Source: Ettlia oleoabundans
Lineage: Eukaryota > Chlorophyta > Chlorophyceae > Chlamydomonadales
Direction of reading: 5' to 3'
DNA: 64,000 bases
Assembly (NCBI GenBank): GCA_019693395.1
Contig: JAAMXP010002855.1
Coordinates: forward strand, 1-64,000
In this document: one piece after another, positions 20,212-31,930 of the stretch
How positions within the stretch are numbered: the stretch's first letter is position 1
Layout: the number at the start of each line of letters is the position of its first letter
Made by a program: the position numbers and the translations under genes
Notes under the pieces: model-generated
What the model was told of the DNA's origin: nothing
Seen by the model: only the letters and a program-made list of their open reading frames with translations
Databases searched by the model: none

Positions 20212-23200
20212 TTAGTTCTCTAGCTGCTGCACCCCGCCAGGGATCACCGCGTCAGGCTCCACCACCTGAGGCGGTGAAGCAGCCTGCTGCTGCTGCTGCT
20301 GCCGGGGAGCCTGCGGGCGGGGCATTGTGCCACCAGCCAAGCTACCGGCCTGCTGCCTTGCCCCTGGTGCCTGCTGTGCGGGGGCTGGTGGCATGCCATA
20401 ATTGCCATCAATATCGCGGCGGCGGTATGGCGGCAGCGGCGTGCGATCAATGATGGGTATGCCGTTCTGCGGCGGCAGCGGCTGCTGGGGGGATGGGCGC
20501 GGCGCTGCCTGCCGTGGTGCTGGCGGCTGCTGAGCCCCCTGGGGCTGCTGCTGCTGCTGCCGGTTGGACTGCTGAGCCCTTGATTGAGGCTGGTACTGGT
20601 CGTACTGCTGCTGCTGCTGTGGGGCCTGCCTGAACTGCATGCTGGGGCCCTGGACCCGCTGAGCCTGCTGCGGGGGGAAGGCAAACTGCTGTGCCTGCTG
20701 GGCAGGAGGCGGCGGCGCACCCCAGCTGGAGGCCCCACTGCCGCCAGCCCCAGCGGGCACTGCCTGCCGTTGCTGCTGATACTGCTGCTGGTACTGCCGC
20801 TGGGGAGGCTGCTGCTGCAGGGCTTGAGCCATGGGCACGCTCTGCGGCGGCGGCAGCGCCCGAGGCGGTGGCGCCGCCTGCCGCTGCCTCTGCTGCTGCT
20901 GCTGTTGCTGCTGCTGTGCTGGCATCGTCGCAGTGTCCAGCGGGGGAGGCATGCTTTTGCCATAGGCCGCTTCATAGCTGCGGCCAAACTGCTCGTACCA
21001 AGCCCGATACTCGGGTGAACTCCTGCACACCACGGCGGTTCAAAGGTGAGAGGCACAGCCAAGGGTGGCAGGCTTAGGCTCGGCAATTTGTTTAAACAAA
21101 CACAATGCAACCCCTAGACTTCATCTGCCCAGGCGTGCACATGCAGACCCCAATCACCAACATGCGCGTAATGCAGCAAGGAGCATCACCAAGCGTAAAC
21201 ATGCAACAAGGGCGGCACAAGCATGCATAAAAGGAGGGCACACACGCTCACCTCCAGCGCAACTCCTGATCAGCAGACATGCCGCTCGTGCTGCTGCCAG
21301 AAACTGCTGCAGCCGCCCCGGCGCCGCCACCAGCGGTGCCCGCCAGCTGTGGCTGCTGCTCCTTGTCTGGCCCCGGCCCAAGTATGAGATCCACAAGGAA
21401 CCCCACCCCCACATCAGCAATGCCCTCGTTTTCCTTCAGGGCGCGAGTTTCGGTGCCGCTGCACACAACACACGGGGGGGGAGCAGGGTGTAGTGCGGTG
21501 CAGTACAGCGGTTGGCACGAGGGTTTGAGGCAAGGGGAGGAATCGGAGGCGAGGGGGAGTATGCCTTGGTGGCCAGGACAGCGCGTGGGCAGGCAGGCAG
21601 GCAGGCAGCAGGGCTGGGTATTGTCTCACGTTTTTACAATGAGCTTGGTTGGTCCCAGGGCCACCACATCCTCCCAGCTGATGCTGTAGCAGCTGCATGT
21701 AGTGGGGTATGTGTGGGTGTGTGAGTGTGTGTGGGAGGGCGCCAGGGGCCGGCATGGTCAGAGACAACAGCGCAACGGTGATGTGTGGGCGACCCTCAGA
21801 AGGCTTTTCCCAACAGGGCAGCCGCGGTTACAGCCAGCGCACCAGCACAGCTCCGCTTGAAACTCAACCAGTTCGGAAGAGATATCGTGACAGCCAGGAA
21901 AGGAACTGCGCTGGTGCACCCACCTGAACAATGCCTGGGGCAGTACGGGTATGCCCAGCCTGTCGTACTTGATGGTGGAGATGGCGCCGGTGTCGGGGTC
22001 AAACAAAAAGTCCCTGGACCAAGGCATGGCGTGGCACAACGTGTGACACGGCATCGCTGAGCAAATGCAGACGGCGATGAGGGACCAGCAGGCTCGGCAG
22101 CAATGGCAGGGAAGGGCGCTTGGCCAGTCACACGTGCCGCCGCTGGCCCGTCTATTGGAAGGAGGTCGGCACACAGGGGCCACAGCAGCTACTGACTGCA
22201 ATGCAGCGCAACTGCCCATGTTGCCACCAAAAGAAAACTCCGCCAAACCCGACCCGGTGCCAGCACCAAGCCCAGTCCTCCCCCACCTGACTTTCCCCAG
22301 CTCCTGCCCCGTCTGCGTGACCACCAGCGCCCCCACCAGGCGGCAGTACCCCATGCTGTCGTCAGCGGGTGGGTCCATCAGCACGTTGTCGTCGTGAACA
22401 AGGATCACGTCGCTGATCTGGCGCAGGCTGGCCAGCATCACGTGGGCTGAAACAACAGGATGCAGTGGGGGAAGGGGCGACAGACGGTGACTGACTGGGG
22501 ATGGCTGATGCGACAAGGAGACGGAGGGAGGGTCATGATTCGGACACACAATCACAGGGAACAGGCAATCGCAGGCATGCATCTGCAACATGATCCGCTA
22601 CAGCATGTCAGTAGGTGCATGCGTGCTGTAATTGCCAGCCTGGGGAAAACCCCAGCAGGCCAGCTCAGCAGCGACGTCGCGATGGACCGCTGCAGGGCAC
22701 ACCTGTGCTGGGTGCTGCTATGCGCGAGGCGCTCTGCCGCAGGTACAGGGATGCCACCGACAGGCTGGCTGGGTCCACAAACATTTCATTCACATACCCC
22801 AGCCGGTTGCCGGAGGTCCTGCGGGAGCAAGGCAGCAAAGGAAGGGATGACGGGAAGGGGAGGGGTTAGACTGGCTTGCTGGCTCCACATCAAGCATTGG
22901 TGCTGGATTGTCGCAACCAACCAACTCGTCTCGCTGCAAGCTGCGTCCCAGCAAAGCGGAGCAAGTGACACACTGCTGCTAATCGGTTGCTGCACAGGCA
23001 GCAGTTGCTGGTAGAATGCTCTCACTACAAAGCTGCAACACCCCCACCAGTCTTGTGACCCCTCCCATTAGGCAGCAATGTGTTAGCCGAAGTGTGCGGA
23101 AATAGCGCCAGCAACACCCACCTGGTGATGATCTCTTTGTCCATGATTAGGGAGCGGGGCAGTACAATGTCTCCAGCGGTGCTGCCCGCCCCGCGTTGCA

Positions 23201-23681
23201 CGCTCGTGGGTGCCGGCTCCTCAACTGTTACCTGCTGCTGCAGCGCCATCTGCGCCGACAGTTGCTGCAGGCGGCTGGCGCCCGTAGGCGACTGGGCCTG
23301 CTGCGGAGGCAGAGCTGCGCCGGGGCGGCGACGGGGTGGAACCCCCGCTCGCGCCTGGCCCTGCTGTTCCCGCATGGGGGGCTGCCGCTGCTGCTGCTGC
23401 TGGTATTGCTGCTGTGCATATGGTTGCTGGTAAGCAGGCGGCTGCTGTGGCGCAGGTGTCTGCTGGTATTGCTGCTGCTGCTGCCGTCGTGTCCGCGGCG
23501 GCGCCTGCCTCTGGGGTGGTGGCATAGGTGCCTGAGTGCCAGTGCCGCCAGCTCCATACCGGGCAGCCACCCGCGCAACCCTGACCCTACCCGAGCATTC
23601 GAGCACCTTTGCTGGGCGACCGAGGTACCTGCAGTGCGCTACGCCGGGCCTCGCACCGTCGGTGGCCAGCAAGGCCGGCAT
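20212..23681 (-). CDS. PRC-barrel domain protein with glutamine-rich N- and C-terminal arms, probably plastid
   Basis: A 665-residue protein; seven exons close exactly (1998 nt): 23681-23122, 22818-22703, 22446-22287, 22013-21924, 21683-21630, 21458-21252, 21022-20212. After a basic N-terminus (possible plastid transit peptide) comes a Q/P-rich arm (about residues 65-135). The conserved core follows: DIVLPRSLIMDKEIITR, TSGNRLGYVNEMFVDP and LYLRQSASRI form the first PRC-barrel repeat; GYCRLVGALVVTQTGQELGK, VRDFLFDPDTGAISTIKYDR and ISWEDVVALGPTKLIVKT form the second. KENEGIADVGVGFLVDLILG and a conserved-looking PEYRAWYEQFGRSYEAAYGK precede a second Q/P-rich arm of about 230 residues ending QQLEN. 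PRC-barrel proteins of this two-repeat layout occur in cyanobacteria and plastids; their job is poorly defined. The head-to-tail GXXLGxVxDxxxDP pattern is what supports the call. Confidence 0.85.
21588..21608. repeat. (GGCA)n microsatellite
   Basis: About five copies of GGCA lie in the intron between exons 5 and 6 of the PRC-barrel gene. Confidence 0.8.
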
Positions 23682-24167
23682 TCTATATGCGTTTTACTTG
23701 CAGCAGCCTCCGAAAGAAGTCAATGTGCATTGATAGAAGGCGGCACTTGAGGCTGAGTAACTCCGCAGCGCTTCGGCAGATTGCTGCATGCACGGCTAAC
23801 AACACTGGCTACTAAGGGTAACCAGCATTCCCGTCGTGAAGAGAGAAGCAGGCAAGGCCATGATGATCACGACTTTCCTCCAACTCAGCCGCCGCTGACC
23901 GCCGACCACCCGCGCTGACCGCTCATCTGGGGTGTGGACAACTCCGTCGCAACCAGGTCAATCAACCCACCTGGCTGTAAAAGACAACCGGCCTTGTTTT
24001 TCCAGTCACGAACGGCCTTGGAAAAATCACAGTAGTTCATGGATGATGCGACGTTGACTGTGACACAACCCCGCTGGTTTGTTGACATCAGCACCGCTCT
24101 GCTGTGGTATCACATTCATACGGCCAGCTAGTGGGTTACATGAATCCAAAGTGCCATAGCATGGTGA
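23682..24167. other. Intergenic: PRC-barrel promoter and dynein 3' end
   Basis: It holds the upstream region of the PRC-barrel gene and the dynein 3'UTR; both genes are on the minus strand, so the dynein lies upstream. No other gene was seen. Confidence 0.45.
24136..24140 (-). terminator. Putative poly(A) signal TGTAA of the dynein gene
   Basis: TTACA on the plus strand is TGTAA on the minus strand, only 28 nt after the dynein stop at 24170-24168. Confidence 0.45.
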
Positions 24168-27100
24168 TCAGGCAAGCTCATTCTGCAGCAGCAGGGCGGT
24201 GGAAGCCAGCACCCACTTGCTGGGCTGCTCCCGCGTCTTCAGCGTGAAGGTGCTGACCAGAGGGGAGTACACCTGCACGCAACACACCACAGGAGGCTAC
24301 TGTAAGCACGGTTAGGATCACCCACAGCCAGAGCAAGGTGCAACCGCGGACCAACCGGTGTGGTGCGGACAAGAGCCGCAAGGCACCGCTTAGGCATTGG
24401 CACAAGCTGGCACTGTGATTAGCAGCGGTCGTAGCAGCAGCCGGCTTGAAGGCTGGTGCTCACATTGGCACGCTGGCCGTTGGTGTAGAGTGGGCAGAGG
24501 TAGAGGTCGCCCCCAGCTAGTACCGCCTGATACGCTTCTGCGGTCACGGGGCGCACCAGCAGCACCGGCAGCGACTGGCGCAGCTGGTTGGGCAGCGAGT
24601 CACGCAGGCAGCCCTCCTCGCCGTCCCAGCGAGCACCTGCACGCAGCAGATAAGGGCAACGCATGTGGTGGCGACAACACCACGGTGGTGGGCAGGCAGT
24701 TGGGAACATTAAGGGGCGTGCCCGTAGGCAATGGCTTGTGTTGCTCCCGCAGCAAACTGCCCCTTATTGTTGCCCCAACTGCCACCAGTATCAATCACAC
24801 GTGCCATACAGCACCCTGTCCTCCTACCTTCCAGGGTCAGGCCGTGAATGTACATGCCGCCGTCGGGTGCCGGCTCAGCTGGCAGCTGGTCGGGCTGCTT
24901 GTCTGTGACTTGTGTCACAAACCGCATCACATCCAGAGGCAGCAGGTGCTGCCGCGCGTACTGCTGCATCACAGCCGTCAGGCAGGCCTTGGGGTTGAAC
25001 AGGCCAGGCAGCCAGATGCTGCGCGGCGGTGTGATGTCACCTGCCGTCCACTGCACCAGCTGAGCGTGGCGTTGCAGCACGTCGGTGTACCAGGCCAGCA
25101 GCCCATACACCTCCTGCGCCAGGTAAAAAGTGGCAATAGAGGCGAGGGAAGGGGAAGTGTGAGCAGGAACTGCTGTGAAGGAGCGGGTGCTGATGTGCCT
25201 GCATTGTGCCTGTCGACAACTGCAGCCCTGACCCGCAGCGAGTTGCGTCTCATCCAGGGCCAGGGCCCAGTAACACGGCTCGTGCTACCAGTACCGCAAT
25301 ACAGTACCACCCTGCGGCTCTATTCCAGCCACCAGAAGTAACAGCCACCTGTATGCGTGAGCTCATGCAGGCCATCCAGGACTGCGGCACCCGCCCGCTG
25401 CTGATGGCGGCCAGCAGCTGCTCCATGGCTGGGCTCATGTTGAGCGCTCCATCCAGCCCCAGAAGCAGCTCCTCCATGCTGCGACGCATCTCACCCAGCA
25501 GCCCGTTCATGCGCTCACACTCCTGCACATAGACACGCAGCAGATGGCAATGCTGAGTGCACAAGCCAAGCCATCAACTCAGGGCAGGTAGCATGGTTCT
25601 GCAGGCGGCTCCACTACATGCGGCAACAAACTGGGGAAGCAGCTGGAACCCCAGCCGACGTTCAAAGGGCTGGGCACAGAGGGAGCAGCTGCAGTGTTCA
25701 CATACTGTCAGCTGTTGACCAGCTAGCAGTTTCTGCTCTCCTTTGTCCCTTCGCACCTGCAGTGCCACCACCACGAATGGCGTCTTGCCCTTGATGCGCG
25801 ACTCAATGTCCACAAGGTTGAGGGGCGCTGGCAGGCGGCCCAGCAGGTCGGACAGGCTGGACCGCACAGCGGCCTCACTGCCCGCAACAGCACTGCCGGC
25901 AGCAGGGGAGCCTGTGCCTGCCGCGCCGGCGGCCGCGCCCAGGCCACCCAGGTCCAGGATGGTTTGGAACAGCGCTTCAGTCTGGCTGTTGAGCAGTGAC
26001 AGCTGAGCGTTGCCGTGCATGGAGTAGAGCGCTGGGGAGTCAGCGGGGCAGGAGGTCTCAATGAACTGCCGCATGGACTTATAATCCACAGGCGGCGGCA
26101 GGAAGAAGCCTGGAGCCAGCTCCAATGCCCCCTGGCCCTGCTCAGAACCGATTACAGCAGCAGCAGGGCTGCCACTGTGGGCATCTGCCTGCAGCGCTGG
26201 AGCTGGCGCTGCAGCCGGCACAGCTCCTGATGACTCAGGCAGCAGCTCTCTGCGGATTAGCTTCTCCAGGTAGGTGATGATGAGGCGCCTGTCCATATCG
26301 TCCACAACGTGGCCGCCTGCAGGTGCAGCAGGAAGGAGGATAAGAAGAAAGATGAGGAACGCGTCGGGCCCAGAGTACATTGCCAGCGTTGCTGAGGCCA
26401 GCACCCAGCTACCAGCAGCCACCACTGGCTAGCTTGCACCAACATCAGCATCACGCACCGTAGAAGACTTGTCCCAGCAGATAGCGCAAGTCCTCCCAGG
26501 GCACCACCTTCTTGCCCTCAACGTAGTTGAAAATGACGTCACCGCAGGTGGTAAGGTCGCCGGCATTGAAAGAGTAGGCACGGCAGTAGCCCAGCCCACT
26601 GCCACCACCGGAGCCAATACCTGCAAGATTGTAGATGCCATGTTTGTCAACAGGTACGATGACAGCAGAAGGTGCATCAAGGAAGTGAGTTGTGTAAATT
26701 GCTAAAAGATAGCTTGATGTGTTTAGAACAGCTGCCAAGCTGCACGCACCTGTGCCAAACTTCTTGCGTCCCAGCAGCACTGAGTGGAAGAAGCAGAGGC
26801 CAAAGATGATGCCCCGCAGCGCACGGCGCTTGGGCTCGCTTGATGCGCGCTCAAAGAATTCTGCTGGGAAGGTGGCCCAGGCGCGCCGCATGTTGGACCT
26901 GATGTCTGAGGGGGGCTCATTGCTGACGCGGATGGCTGTCTGCAGTCAACAGGGGAGGGCTAGGAGTGTTTGATTTGCGGGTGTTGCACATGCCAGATGA
27001 ATGCATTCCAGCTGACGCTCGGCAAGGAAATGCTATTAACACCAACATGGAGGGTGGCAGGAGCGAAAAAGGATGACCAAGGCTGCTTGTAGAAGCCTGG

Positions 27101-30100
27101 CAGGTGGTGGACTAGTTCAGCAGCCTCTGCCCAGCAAGAATGCTGCAAAACAGGAAGGCACACGCCACAGACACCCCGTCCCGACCCCTCACCTGCAACA
27201 GGCTCTCCGGGACAATAGGTGCTTGTGGCGCGCCCGCAATGGGCTCCGCTGAGAAGAAGCAGCGGAAGTCCTTGTGTGCGGTCTCCGCCGCCACCTCCAG
27301 CTTGCGCTCTAGAGTGGGGATCCAAGACTGGCAGAGGTGCAGGTTGTCAAGCACCACCCAGCCTCCCTGCAGCAGTCGCTCACAAACAAGTGCGCCAGCA
27401 GCCACGTCAGTAAAGCAGCTGGGCTGCCAGGCACACACACCAACACAATTGTTTCGAGCCAGCCAAATAATGGTTCCACCACCGCCAAGCTTGGGCAGGC
27501 AGGCAGGCAGGTAGGAGGAGGTACCTGCTTCATGTATAGATCCAGGACACGCTCTGCTGGCGCCTCCTGGCCCTGACCCAGAGAGATAATCTGGAAGTTG
27601 CCACGCTCCACTGTATACCCAACTGCATAGTGGGGCAGTATGGGGCAGCGGACAAATTGTGAGGCGCATGGGCACCGCTCCCTTGCAGCATGCCACGTCA
27701 ACAGTCAGCCCCAGCAGCCGCAGGAGGCGAAGCACTACCCACCAGCCACCAGCACCAGCAGCAGGCGCACCTGTGCGGGCATAGGCCTCTATCTGGGAGG
27801 AAGGAGAGTAGCCTGGGAACAGCACAAAGAAGAGGGGTGTCGCATGGCTGCTCTCTGCTAGCAGAGTCTTCACACTGAAGGGCTCCTGGTTGACATACGC
27901 GGCACCCATGGCACGCTCGCACAACGTGCTCAGCGCGGCGGGCATGCGGTCAGGCTTGAAGGCGCGAAGGATGAGCAGGCGCCGGAAGTCGCTCAGCTTT
28001 GCCCACTCGCCTGCACGTCAGCAGGAAAGTCGGCGGGCTATCAATATCAAATGAGACTGCTGGTGTGATGTGCAGAAGCGCTTTGGTTGCGCAAACTGTT
28101 GGTCGAGTGTGTCCTTGCAGCCAGCTGCACACATTTCTTCAAGGCCAGCCAGCCGCACGTTCTCACCAGGCATAGGAACAGTCTCGGGTTCCTCGCATGA
28201 GGCCCACTTCTCCCAATCCTCCCCGCTCTTCTCTACATCCTTGAGCAGGCCACCAAACGTCGGTAGCTGCGCCAGAGGCACCAGCGCTGACCACTGCGTC
28301 TCGCTCATCCATTGGGACAGCTCGTCGCTCATGGGTGGTGGCGCAGCGGCACGGGGCCAGCGGCAGAGGTGCTCCATTTCCTTGGCATCAATGGCGCCGT
28401 TCTGCAGAGATCAAAGGAGCAATCCCGCATAAACCCACCGCCAGAGCAGCAGTGCGCAACCTGGGGCGCATGGACTAGATGCAAAGCGACATGAACGAAG
28501 CAAAGCACCAGTGTCGAGTCACAGCAGGAGCAATGGAGGCAGCAGCATACTAGTGAGCTCCCAATTGCCACTGATGGATAGGGGATATCATGCAACAGTA
28601 TACCGTAATCACTCGCCTTGAGCATGATCTGTGTAGTGAGCAGCGCAGTGAATGTGAGCTTGTCATGGTCAAACAGGCCTCGCTGCGTGAAGCTGAACAC
28701 GGTGTAGGTGCAGGTCTGCATGAGCGCCTCCAGCCGTGTCGCCAGCTGTTCAGGGGACAGCTCAGCGGGCTCATCGTCGCCATCAGCCAGCCCAGGCAGG
28801 GTGCTGTGCGGGAGGTGAGCGAAGCGCTGCTGCTGCGTGGTGCGGTGGTGGCTGGTGTGCGTCAGGCGGTGGCGGGCAGCCTTGAGGGTGGCCTCACCCA
28901 CCACTGACTGGCGAGCACTGCCAACTGCAGGGAAACGGGCAGGTGCAACACACAGGGCACACTTGGTCAACAAGGAGGCCAGTTCAAACTTGAACTAGGA
29001 GGGCTTGCTAACACGATATAACTCCAATTCGGTCAAATAGTTTGTTGCAGCAGCGCCTACCTGTGTCCTGGCTGACCTCGCTATGCGCAGCCTCCAGCCG
29101 GCTACCCTGCAGGCTGATACCGCGCTCGCCACGGCAGCCGCCCACGGTGCTGCGGCGGGCCATGTCCATGACTGTGTCGTAATCAACGGGCTGGTGCGTC
29201 TGGCGTCGGTTGACATCTGCCAGAGTCATTTGGTTCCTGGCAGGCTTGCGCCGGGCACCGGGCGCATTGTCAATGCCCCTCTCAAACACGCCCTGCAAGG
29301 TAGCAGCCGCATAAGGCTTAGAGGTTGCAGTCAAACTCAGCAGTTAACCATCAATGAGGCAGGCTCAGCAGGGCACAGCAGGCCACATCAAACAGTTGGA
29401 CAGCAGTTGTTGCCATGCACCCCACCCTGCTCACCACAAAGGTCTGCAGGCTGTACTGGTAGAAAGCATGCATCTTGCCCAGCGAGTTGAGCATGAAGAA
29501 GAGCATGCTGCCACGGGCTGCAACGCCACGATAAACGTTGCGGGCTTCATTGATCTGTGCAGCAAGAAGAAGGCGGAAGTGACTAGTGGGAAGTGCCAAG
29601 TGCAGACAAAGCCCGCATGCAAGCCGGCTGTGCTGATCGCGCGTAGTACCCTCCATCTCACCTTAATCTCCGTCTCGCGCGCCTCCACAACCTGTAGCAA
29701 GGGAAGGCAGACACAAGAACATGTAGACAGAGTGCTGCCAAGCAGCCACAACTGGCGCCAGGTTTTCACTTCCGACGCAGAGCAGAAGGTGATTCATCTT
29801 CTTTCGAGGTTCTTGGCAGATGCCATACCTCCCCTGCTCACCTTCTCTGAGATCTCGTCTGCCAGCGCCTTGGACTCCTCCAGCTGTATGATGAGCGCCT
29901 CTGCAGCACAACAGCGGCAAGATACGTGGGAGGGTTCAGCTTTGTGCACAGTTGAATGCCCTGCTGCCACAATGAAATGCCATCCACTAGTGCAATGTGA
30001 ACATAGAGAACGCAACCCTTTGAGGCTTCTGGCTCCTCACCATTCTCGGTGAGGTCGCCCTGCGCTGTGCTGAGCTTCTCCAGCAGGCCGTCCTCTAGCT

Positions 30101-31930
30101 GCTTCAGCTTGATCACAAACTCGCTGTTCTGCAGGGGGATGAGGGCAAGGGCACAAGATTAATGTGGCAGTCATCCAGGGAAAAAGTAGCGTCTGCATAT
30201 AGAAGCAAGACAGGCAGGTGTCCCGAACCCAATACAGGTACCGGTATCATTGTGGTGGTGAACCAACTCCAGCACAGATTTATTAAGCACTGGCCCAGCG
30301 TGCCTGTACAATGAGCTGGCTCTTGGCCTCCTCCAGGTCTGCCCGCTCCTTGTTCACCACCAGGGCCAGCAGCTGGTCCTCAAGCCCGCCCTCAGTCACA
30401 GTAAAGTTGATGAGCGTTGTCTCGGCCTGCACACTAGGACAGACAATAAGGCTGAGTCCAAGCCAGCCGTGCAGCTAACCAGCGCTGACCAGCGACGCGA
30501 GCCTGCTGCAGTTGCTTGACACTGGAGCTGACTCATACCAACAGCTAAGCAAAGCACCTATCCCCCCATTGGCTGTTCCCACTTGCCTGGACTTCAGGCG
30601 CGTAGTGGGGGTTGGAGAGCTTGGTGTGTAGGATGCAGCGGAAGGCCTTGTTGTACTCAACCTCCTTGTCACCCAGCTTCACATACAGCGCACGCCCCTG
30701 CGGCAGGTAAGCACAAAAGTTACAGTTCAGCTTAACTTTTGAGGTGAAGGAAGCCAAAGCAACAACAGCAACATGTGTCGTGTTGTGTGCGCATGCAATG
30801 CACTCTGCTTGCCTTTTTGAAGGTTGCACGCGTGATGACTGGAGTGAGCACCGCATCAATGCTCTCGACAATGTTCTCAAAGAGCACTGTCTGGCCCTGC
30901 ATGGCAACAGGTGATAGTTAAAAGGCACTGCTGAAAGCATTTCATGCGTCCATGCAAGCCTTACCCATGCACAATGTACTGTAACGAGGCTGAATTTTTC
31001 ATTCCAGGAGTGCCCCGTCTGGTCGCACCTCGGTAATTGCCCGCTCCAAGACCCTCAGCATGTCTGGCACACCCATACGCAGGCACACCAGGCCCTGCTT
31101 GGCCAGTCTCTCCTTGATCCAGGCAACACCCTGGAGCTGGGGGTCCAGCATCAATGGCCACCGCTCTGCACGCACAAACCGTGGTAGTGTTGCACTTGAC
31201 CGTGGCAGCTAAATGGAGAAGGCAGTTCGATGCTGGGAAAAGCTTTGGTGCAGCATGCAGCCTATGCCGCCAACATGGCATGCTATCATATAGTTCGCAA
31301 TCGATGAGTGGGGGTGCGGCAAGCTTTTCACCAAGCTTAACTGCATAAATCAACAGCAGCAGCAGCCCACCTGAGTTTGTGAGGATGGCGCCATTTTGTA
31401 CGGAGGTGGGGTCAGAGGGCAGACCCTCCCGGACCCAGCCAGCAACCAGCGCATCATCCACCAGACTCTTTAGCGGGTCAGTCAGCCCCTGACTCATGGG
31501 CACACCGCGGTCATGCAAAAACTTGAGCCAGTCGGCCACCATCAGATCCCTGCAGCAAGATGACGTATAGATATCGTCATATACAGCAGCAGCGGCCTGC
31601 CTGACCAAGAACACGGCAAGTGGAGAGTGCCAAATGCGAGCAGCAGCAGTAGCCCCAGCAGCACGCAAGGCTTACCTGAACTTGCTGGAGAAGGGACCGG
31701 CATAGCTGATGAATGCCGCCGCCAGCAGCATGTCGCCGGTGAGCACGTTGTAGTCGCCCTTCAGCTGCTCAACTGTGGAGGCCCATCGGCTTCCCTCTGC
31801 AACAAGGGATTCAACACAAGCAAGAAGCCGGGTGAGTCAGTAATCTGCCACACCAGCAAGCAGCAGGCCGAGGTCAGGTGCAGGATTGATGCATGCTCAT
31901 ACTCCTCCATGTCTGCCATCAAACCTCGCT
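24168..31930 (-). other. Dynein segment: AAA5, AAA6 and C-terminal domain
   Basis: AAA5 text includes [18 protein letters not shown] (about 31440-31370) and [13 protein letters not shown] codons near 30830. The AAA5-AAA6 helices include [20 protein letters not shown] (29560-29500). AAA6 includes [20 protein letters not shown] and [20 protein letters not shown] (27870-27300). The C-terminal domain runs from [15 protein letters not shown] (26510-26460) through [20 protein letters not shown] (25040-24980) to the stop. A Q/P/A-rich loop of about 50 residues interrupts it near 26230-26110. Confidence 0.85.

Noticed and set aside
24397..25341. 314-codon plus-strand open frame
   Set aside because: It crosses several dynein exons and introns in antisense, and has no recognisable motif or splice support.
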